A stretch of 64,000 bases of DNA, taken from NCBI GenBank assembly GCA_003194525.1, contig NBIV01000004.1, positions 434,001 through 498,000 of the forward strand, written 5' to 3'. A model generated the notes under the pieces. The model worked only from the letters and a program-made list of their open reading frames with translations, had not been told where the DNA came from and searched no databases. This document shows, in pieces, positions 57,180 to 64,000 of the stretch (its first letter is position 1; every line of letters begins with the position of its first letter). The stretch comes from Gracilariopsis chorda (Eukaryota; Rhodophyta; Florideophyceae; Gracilariales; Gracilariaceae). The position numbers and the translations under genes are program-made.

Positions 57180-57717
57180 ATGGACTCATACCGAGAAGAA
57201 ACCAAGCATCCCTGTCTCAACAAAACCTGGAAGATGAATCAGAACACCAGTTTCGAAGACGCGAGAGAGTTTTACAACAATATCACCCTCAGCGGAAGAT
57301 CGTTATACCACTGGATGTGTGAAATGACTGGCATTGAAGCAATAAGGCTACATCGTTGCTGGGCATCCTTTTCCTATCTCGTTCTCTTTCGCCCAACAAC
57401 ATGGACCCTTCTACACCGACGAGAACGACGTACAGCTGCACCAACTCTTCTTCAACTATGATGGTGGAATACTGACGATTTTGAACGATAGGCTCGAAAT
57501 GCATATCTTCTTCTATATGGTCGCGCGTTACGGACACCTCACGGGTGAACGAAGTGTTACGGGGAAAATTAGTGAATTCCTGAACAGTTTCGAGAATGAA
57601 AGTCAAATCCCATTCACCTTGGAACCTGAAACTCAACGCGAACTTTTCCCCTTTCCTCCCGAATCTGGGTCTGTCCAAGTCTAAGAAAATCTTTGTCACG
57701 AGTTGGGTCGACTCTAC
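57180..57717. other. Extra ORF(s) of element D after the chromodomain
   Basis: In the sense frames, KMNQNTSFEDAREFYNNI near 57230 runs by a one-base shift into an open stretch 57347-57684 containing GPFYTDENDVQLHQLFFNYD and LEMHIFFYMVARYGHLTG. The antisense strand also has an uninterrupted 136-codon frame (57699-57289). The region lies between the pol end and the 3' LTR, the same place where A, B and E keep antisense ORFs. I recognise no domain on either strand and cannot decide which strand codes. Confidence 0.45.
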
Positions 57718-58385
57718 TGTTAGGGTAGAGTTAGTTTAGAATTAGATATTATTTACCTTTTCTTGAATATAGTTAGCTCTAGCATCAGTTGTAACGTGCA
57801 CAGCCCAGCTAGTGTGATTCTACTCGATCTCCTGAAGAGATCGGTTACCCATTTGCCATGCCAAACCGGCTTCAAAGCCGAGTTGACATCTTTGTGACAC
57901 CCTGTCAATATCACATGACAACACGTTCATTTCAGAAAACTCATGGTTGACCACGTGGACATATTGGCTCTAAATTACACGTTGTATACTACTCGCAACG
58001 TTTACAGACACTACACATGATACCGCAGGGATCGAACGATCATGGAAGATTCCCGAGGGAGTCGTTCCAAGTCATCACTGGCACCCCGGGTCCATGCCAG
58101 ATCATCAAGACCTGGTCTGATGACAATTCATCAGCATTGATGGAATTTTCCATGTCATCAAATGATGAGATCCGGCACTGAACCCAGAAAACCAGTGGCG
58201 TACGGAGACCAGCACGAACACCAAGCGTCATACCGTTCAACTCGGACGAATTCTCATCGACTAGTGGCACTGATAGAAATAGACTAGATACTCTATATAA
58301 ACCCGGATGGATGTTCCGAACTTCGAACTCGGATCATCAACATCGACTTCCAACCAATTCAACCATTGCATCTCTTTTCCTATCA
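57718..58385 (+). repeat. LTR-D2 (668 bp)
   Basis: Starts TGTTAGGGTAGAG and ends TTTTCCTATCA. A TATATAAA box lies at 58294-58301. It is directly followed by AATGA. Confidence 0.88.
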
Positions 58386-58390
58386 AATGA
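58386..58390. repeat. Target duplication of D, right copy (AATGA)
   Basis: Exact match to 50886-50890. Confidence 0.9.
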
Positions 58391-59215
58391 CCGGAGGGGA
58401 GGTGCACGGCACCCGTCGAGCGGAAAGCGTGTCATTGGTGGCGCCTGATACCTTTGCACGGCCACATACCACCAGATCTCGGACCGCCCGTGGATACCTC
58501 CACCCATGCGAGCACAAGCTTGGAAGAGGATCATGGAGGCCTCTCCAGAACGAGCGGCATCTTTGCCGACAAGAACGTATTACATCGCAGTATAATCGCC
58601 TTTTAGTCAATACTAAGTGATTAATCGTCAAGCACCTGCTTCAGCTGCCACGAATCAAGTTATTTCTAAGAAAAATGCTGAGCCAGAGGCTCTGGGAAAC
58701 GAGGCAGGGCCTTGACGACGGCTCTTACCTTGAGGAACCCAGTTCCAGAGACAACGGTGACGAACTCGTCAGGAAGTGTCTGAAAGGCACAGGTGTGAAA
58801 CTAGCTGAAAAGCTACAGGACCATGCCTTGAAGACATTCCGGTTCAACGATATCGTTGCAGCCCGGGTGGGCTTCACGAGCGCTGATGCCCTGAACGTAC
58901 TCACAGTACTGGATACGGAACCTGCCCCCAACGTCATCCATCGGGATGCATTCCCAGGGCTGAAAATCACGCCATTGGCGCAAACGTCCATTAGACTTAA
59001 AGAACCAGGAGGGCATGTCCTGCGGATATGCGGTACAACGGTCATGAAGGTTTGAATTGCAGAATATATCGCACGTGTGCCATTCATCGTTGCCGAAAGT
59101 CTGAGCGCAGAAGTAATTTTGCGATGTGTTGGTCCGCGCACTCCTCCAGCCAGCCAGGTGCAGAGCATTCGTTGAGGCCGATGGATTTGTGGCAGTACCT
59201 TCAGTAAACACCAGC
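58391..59215 (+). pseudogene. Element E gag end and protease
   Basis: After the D insertion the E sequence resumes. A 126-codon frame (58675-59055) reads FRFNDIVAARVGFTSADALN, then VLTVLDTEPAPNVIHRDAFP, then RLKEPGGHVLRICGTTVM. This is a retropepsin with DTE in place of DTG, closely parallel to VLDTGAGPNFVVE in B. After one stop the text continues VPFIVAESLSAEVILRC, again protease-like, as far as about 59215. The catalytic Gly is lost, so it would be inactive. Confidence 0.7.
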
Positions 59216-59660
59216 GTCATGTAGTCCGGCACGGATCTTAGGTTAAAGGTTTCCCTCTTTCGGTAATGCCAACCATATTCCTTTCAGGGTTCTTGAATGT
59301 CCATCGGGCAGCGTTGAAGACTACCCAGTCGCAACCTAGATGCACAGGCTTCCATTCCTCTTTATGTGCAGGGCATAGAGTGCCGCAAATCTTTACTTCA
59401 GGAGTCATTGGAAACAAGGGGAACACCCCGTCTCAAGGAAAAGAAGACCGACACGTCTTGTCAATGGCGTCCAACGGAGTCGTCACCCTCTGAGCGTCGG
59501 GTTCGCACTTTAAATCAGCCTCGGAATGAGTCGCAGTGAGCACAATGGCTGTGATTTACTCGCTAACAACTGGTGAAATCAACCTTAGACGACCCGCTTT
59601 GGCCTCGTACGTGAAGTGGCGAGCCACCGAGTAAGCTCAATTTGATGGGAGGGCGGTGTC
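59216..59660. other. Element E, between protease and antisense ORF
   Basis: A plus-strand frame of 75 codons (59266-59493) and short others show no RT, RNase H or integrase motif. In a complete element pol would occupy several kilobases here. Confidence 0.45.
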
Positions 59661-60588
59661 CTAGCCCGCGTACTTGCGGAAGTAAGACCCTCGATAGGCC
59701 ATCACTAGTAGCATTTCGATGAAGACCCAGAAGGTACTCCTACGTCTGTCATCTAAGGCTTGGGTACATGTCCGGGGGACATCGCAAAAAAAGGAGTCGA
59801 TGTCGACTTGGTGGTAACATACCAGAAGCTGGTATTTGTGTAGGCGCATGCGCTCGAATTGGCTCCAGGAGAGCGCTGTGTAAACCTTAATCTGCTCAAT
59901 CAATGCGTGTGAAGGAGGGAGTTCCCTCGCGACGAAGTTTTCTTGCGCATTACGCCTCCATGGTTTAAGAGCCCAAATGTTTCGTGGATAACTACGGTTG
60001 TTGGAATCACGTGCAACGTACGTAGACCGCGTTTTACGCGCCGGCATTTATGCCGACATGAACCTCTTGGAGGGCCGTCGTCCAGGGACTTTCGTGTTCG
60101 ACTTCGCACAAGTGGGGGAAGGAGACACATCTTCTGTCTACCTTGATGGGTGTTTCACCCCAAGATGTGAAGAATGAGATGAACATTGTGCCTAGCGCGT
60201 AAGACAGAAGGACCTTGTCTGCGGGGCGGCTAAAGGCGTCGGTGTCGAATTTGTGCGCAAATTCGTCCGAGACTTCGAGATGAAAGTATGCGAAATGCTC
60301 ACTCCTCAAGATGAGAAGGCGCGCCAGATGGTGGCGACGGTAGATCATCAGCCATGACGAAGGGTGCTTCGTGACCTCTTTCATGACGTAGTGGTCAAGA
60401 CTTCCTAGTGGTCCGATAACCGTTTTCAGCCAGGTGGCTTTCTCAGTCAGTACGTCAGGGACTGCGAAAAAGGACATAGTCGTATCGGACGCCCAGCGCA
60501 CGCCCTGCAGAGCTCTATGGTAGAGTGTTTCGCTGGATTTACGAGCGCGTTTCCGGTTGTGACGACTCGCCATGACTGTGCATTGCAC
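59661..60588 (-). pseudogene. Antisense ORF of element E (about 300 codons, one shift)
   Basis: Two minus-strand frames overlap (60588-60034, 184 codons; 60047-59661, 128 codons) and join by a one-base shift near 60040. They start about 150 bp inside the right LTR and run opposite to gag-protease, as in A and B. The N-terminus is basic (RHNRKRARKS) and the rest is helical and aromatic. FERMRLHKYQLLVCYHQV near 59810-59865 can be laid over YERRWRSRFGYFIPYQNV of the A/B antisense ORF without gaps (4 identities, mostly conservative changes), at a similar place in the protein. Homology is suggested, not shown. No known domain is recognised. Confidence 0.55.
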
Positions 60589-60741
60589 AAGGCTTTCTGG
60601 TTCCCGGAGTTCCGAAGGCGTTGTCTTACTTGTTGCGTGAAGAACTTATATGTGGAGGAAGCGCAAATGTTCGCGTAAGCTTGTGATCAGCTGATAGCTT
60701 CAGGTGGTGCACAAGGTTGCTGCGCTCTGAGAGGGGGGTGA

Positions 60742-61205
60742 TGTATCGCACTGGGCTTTGCCTTTGTATAGAGGCCAGAGGCCTGGCCATTACAATGCAG
60801 CCGCCCTGTTAGCTAAGAGGGCAGTGCGCTGATTTTGAAATTTCTGGCAACACTGGTGCCCTGAACATGGCACCCATCAGGCGTGGCGTGTCCAAGTGTG
60901 GCTCGGGCCCTTAGCCAGCTGTAATGCGCGGGATGGTGTACATTTATACAGTTATGTACTTTATTTATTAGATTAAACTAACTTCAGGACAGCTGTCGTA
61001 GCCGCAGGGCATATCAGTGTGCCGAGGTCATGCTCCAGTTTCTAAGTAAAGTCCACCATAATCTTGCAGGCTTCAGAACTCAAGTTTTGGTACTGCAACA
61101 GAAGTCCTTCCAGACTTACTCCCGTGCTGACGCCGACAATACAGGCTACTGCCTGCGCAACTAGACGCGAGGTCCACCTCGCGTCCCACACTCTCCGGGT
61201 ATTAC
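60742..61205 (+). repeat. LTR-E2
   Basis: Begins TGTATCGCACTGGG right after the tract GAGGGGGGTGA (60731-60741). It matches LTR-E1 to GGGTATTA; the right border is uncertain by a few bases. Confidence 0.78.
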
Positions 61206-62302
61206 CCAGCCATTCAATGCCATAAAGTTATGGGAAGCAAACTGATCAACCACCACTCGAAGAAAATGCCCGGCAAGACTTTTGTAGTACATCCAGCTAT
61301 TCTTCTCTGCCATGTTCAAGGCAGAGAGGCGGGGCATCTCACTGATATCTCGAGGAACCGCACCACTGTGCGGCAATAGTAGTTTTTCTGGTTTGTCCTG
61401 TTTTGACCCTTTCCATCTCCGCGACAAGGATGATCAATGTTACTCCAACCCTTTCGACCGCAAGCAAAATATCTGTCGTTCTTTCTGTAAAGGGTTCGTT
61501 CTAAATATTTGACAGGACCGCAACTCAGATGGTTTTTGTCCTTCCAAGCAACTTTGAAATCTTTCTTAAGTTCCGAATTCTTTTTCTCTCTGTAAAAGTT
61601 ATCACATTCGTACTGCTTTTCCTCTTCTTTCAAAGTCTTTTGGAATCTTCACTTAACTTCATTGAGAGCTCCAAAGTTTTAGCACATTCGTAAGGAACAT
61701 GAATGCTGAGACGACCTGTGCGATCAATGGGTTGAGAATCTGGAAAGCGTTCGGCAAACTTTGCCTTGTGAGACTTGGGCACACTGTTCGAAAAGTAGAT
61801 ATATGCCTCATTCTTTGGTATACCGAACAACAACCCCAACTCTTCAAAAATTGCTACATGCTCATTGAGTTCGCTGAAATCCATCAACTCCATATACATC
61901 AATTGTACACAAGCCCTTGGTTTTCTCGTTCGTTGGTGCAAATTCGTGAATGATCTCGCGCTTCGGCACTCCGAGTGTCTAAGGTTTCTGAATATTGCAT
62001 TCCAAGCGAAGCATCCATGACGCTGCACGATCTTTTAAATGACATTCGGCTAAAGCTGTCATTTTAGCTTCTGAGTAGTTGTACAACTTTCCATAACTCT
62101 CAATTGAGTAGAAAAAGCTTTTCACTCGTTTGGACTTGCGCTCTTTGGTAGTTTCTTTGAAAATCGGAACCGGTGGCAACGTGAAAGCACTTGCTCCAAC
62201 GTTGGCCTGGCGTCCAGATATTATTGGCCTGCTGTTCAGCTGAGTCTGAAGAGTCTGAATGAGATCTTTTTGCTGCTGAACTGTATTTTCCAGTGCCATC
62301 AT
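61206..62302 (-). pseudogene. Gag-protease remnant F
   Basis: Minus-strand frames 62302-61979, 62028-61630, 61633-61316 and 61427-61161 connect by shifts. The first begins with a coiled-coil-like run (MMALENTVQQQKDLIQTLQT) and then gag-domain text with VKSFFYSIESYGKLYNYSEA and CHLKDRAASWMLRLE. A degraded knuckle (FACGRKGW...HPC) lies near 61430-61470. A protease-like VVVDQFASHNFM near 61220-61260 has DQF where D-S/T-G is expected. It is cut by the right LTR of E. It belongs to a different retroelement family from A and D. Confidence 0.65.
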
Positions 62303-63623
62303 TTGCTGCTGAAACTATGAAACTTCAGGTGGTTCAAAACTTTTTTGGAGGTTTGCAACCCTGCGATTGGGCGTTACTGAGCCCATGTTCTCAAAAATGA
62401 TTCTAAGATCGTTAGATGCTACCAAATGTAAGAGAGGAGAGAAGATAGCAATCAAATTTCACGTTTACACACTGCAACGATGAAGCTTGCTGTTTCTGTC
62501 CTTTGTTATGAAATTATTGCCTTCTGTAGGCATGTCTCCGACTGCTCTTATGTTTGAATTACATCCAAACATATGAATTGAAATAAGCGATCGTCATTAA
62601 CAGTTGTTAGAAAATAGTAGCCTAGTAATATATTACAGTCTTAGTATTTTCAGCCTTCATTTGTTCTTCGCTCCCAGAAAGGGCAGTGGTTTTGTAAAAC
62701 CTTGCTAACTGGCAGAATATATGAATGGGAGCCTGACGAAAGCTTTTTATTCTTTCATTGGGAAACAAGAACAACTTTGGGTCTCGCGGCTGACATTTAT
62801 CGTAGGGGAGGACAAACTAAATACGAATTTAAAGACTTAGATCTGTTCAAACAACGATTTTCAGGTACGTTCTATCCCACGAGCTACCAAGTGAAGTGTA
62901 TAATTTTTGTAATGAACGCTAATAAAATCACTTGGGCAACTTAATTGCTAAGAATATGCATGTTAGAGCATTGGAGTTCTACTGGAGAGACAGCTTGGTA
63001 TTAAAACGTGATGGTCACAGAAAAAAATTGTGGGCGCCGCAATAGTCTTTGCATTACGTCATAATGTAGCTTGGATATACAAAACTGAGAACTAAATGCT
63101 GGATATTCTCAAATACGCAAAACAGCAAGATGGGCTCCGTTGTGGAACAAATGTTTTTGCTTTAATGTCAAACTACTCAAAAACGAAATGACATATGTCT
63201 AGTCTGACTTATTGTTGTACATGTGGTGATCCCATTGCAGAGATGTATCGATGGGCCTGTGCGCAAGCAAGAATGAAACTAATTATATAGTACCCGAAAT
63301 TCCAATAAACCCACCAAGCCACCAGCCTTGCTCGTAAAAATTAAGGCCGATCGACGGTGGAGTAGTGCGCCTGAGCGTAAAGACTATTACAGTTAACGGC
63401 ACCAAGAAGGCCAAAAGTGCAACGTTGACCCTAGTAAGAACTTACGTAGACTATACAATGTGAAATGCGAAATAGATCCACGAAATTCAATAAATCGAAA
63501 CATTTGTTTAATGTACTTTGGCCCCCTTTTCTTGCCATTTTTAAATGAAACCGAGCCTACTAGAACGACACCAAACGGTTTCACAGTTTTGAACAAAGAA
63601 CGTCTAAACAACATTTGCCAAAA
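62303..63623. other. AT-rich stretch without a supported gene
   Basis: An 80-codon plus-strand frame (62702-62944) and frames near 63400-63750 have no recognised motif. It may include the leader and LTR of element F, but no second copy is available. Confidence 0.4.
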
Positions 63624-64000
63624 ATGCCCCGCGGCAAAGCCCTTACAGACAGAAAAAAAGGCATCATTTCAGCTCTACATCACGAGCAAGTCAGCCAAAG
63701 AGACATTACAGAGGCTATCAACCGCTCTGGAGGAGCCGTGCAAAATGTTTTAAACAACTAGAACAAATCCAGCCGAAAGTAATCGTGAGCTAATAACCGA
63801 AAGCTTACGAAATAAGCAGAGCGGCAGATAAGTAGCAAAGCTCTAACCGAAGAACTCAGTGCAAATGACATTCGTCGAGACATGCAACTCCCCGTAACAA
63901 CTCGTCGACTATAGCAGATACTTCACAAAGTTCCACACCTGAAGTACGAAAAAATGATGAAAGACCTTTTCATGGAGGCGGCACACAAAATTAAACGGAT
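63624..64000 (+). pseudogene. Tc1/mariner-type transposase, N-terminal part
   Basis: ATG at 63624 opens a frame reading MPRGKALTDRKKGIISALHH and SQRDITEAINRSGGAVQNVL, a helix-turn-helix typical of Tc1-type transposases, ending in TAG after about 46 codons. After frame breaks the text resumes with LTEELSANDIRRDMQLPVTT, then QILHKVPHLKYEKMMK, then AAHKIKR, the second DNA-binding part just before the catalytic domain. The catalytic D-D-E region lies beyond the window. Several stops show it is inactive. The left terminal inverted repeat should lie in the AT-rich DNA before 63624 but was not identified. Confidence 0.8.

Larger units (their letters stand above)
50891..58385 (+). mobile_element. Gypsy chromovirus D, nested in E, 7.5 kb
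   Basis: Complete layout: LTR-D1, primer site, gag region, protease, RT, RNase H, integrase, chromodomain, extra 3' ORF, LTR-D2. It is bounded by a perfect 5-bp duplication AATGA. The LTRs differ by indels (624 and 668 bp) and coding regions have many stops, so it is an old insertion, but younger than E, which it interrupts. Confidence 0.92.
48049..61205 (+). mobile_element. Element E: gypsy-type LTR element without RT, with nested D
   Basis: Two LTRs of about 463 bp (48049-48511 and 60742-61205, starting TGTAGCACATTGGG and TGTATCGCACTGGG). A strong polypurine tract GAGGGGGGTGA precedes the right LTR. Inside are a gag-like region, a protease, and an antisense ORF next to the 3' LTR. Subtracting element D leaves about 5.7 kb, with no recognisable RT, RNase H or integrase between the protease end (about 59215) and the antisense ORF. 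The left flank is ATTTT; no target duplication was identified. Confidence 0.72.

Overview
The window looks like nuclear DNA of a eukaryote whose intergenic space is filled with LTR retrotransposons. Only two host genes can be supported. Both are single open reading frames without introns: a DUF1475-like membrane protein (9519-10325, minus) and a membrane fatty-acid desaturase of the delta-12/omega-3 class (12077-13237, plus), with a TATA box upstream and an AATAAA downstream. Intronless genes in a dense mix of Ty1/copia, Ty3/gypsy chromovirus and Tc1/mariner sequence would fit a red alga. An oomycete or another stramenopile cannot be excluded from sequence alone.

Layout: 1-6139 is a decayed Ty1/copia element on the minus strand (gag, protease, integrase, RT, RNase H running right to left). 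It is broken by a 1.3-kb insert with 10-bp flanking direct repeats and by a fragment of the gypsy family described below. 6140-13900 is the host-gene island. 13900-15297 is a second copia remnant (RT end, RNase H, probable LTR). 15298-37769 holds two nearly full-length gypsy chromoviruses of one family (A plus, B minus) lying tail to tail, an inverted pair of about 22.5 kb. 37770-39343 is flank with copia traces. 39344-43920 is an old truncated relative (C) with a 652-bp solo LTR of family D inside its gag. 45480-47780 is another decayed relative (G). 48049-61205 is element E, which has gag, protease and LTRs but no visible RT or integrase; a 7.5-kb chromovirus D (50891-58385) with a perfect 5-bp target duplication is nested in it. 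61206-62302 is a gag/protease remnant (F, minus). The right edge enters a Tc1/mariner transposase (63624 onward).

The most interesting signals are in family A/B. Each copy carries a long ORF (about 595 codons) in antisense to gag-pol, starting just inside the 3' LTR and converging on pol. Element E has an ORF in the same place and orientation, with weak sequence similarity. Both A and B share one in-frame TAG at codon 267 of this gene. The family is also packed, in LTR, leader, gag, pol, spacer and antisense ORF alike, with tiny 4-10 bp inverted repeats that often follow one another every few tens of bases. The desaturase gene and element D do not show this density.

None of the retroelement polyproteins is intact. 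A and B carry different lesions. LTR variants pair A-outer with B-outer and A-inner with B-inner at three places, which hints at inverted duplication or conversion rather than two independent insertions.
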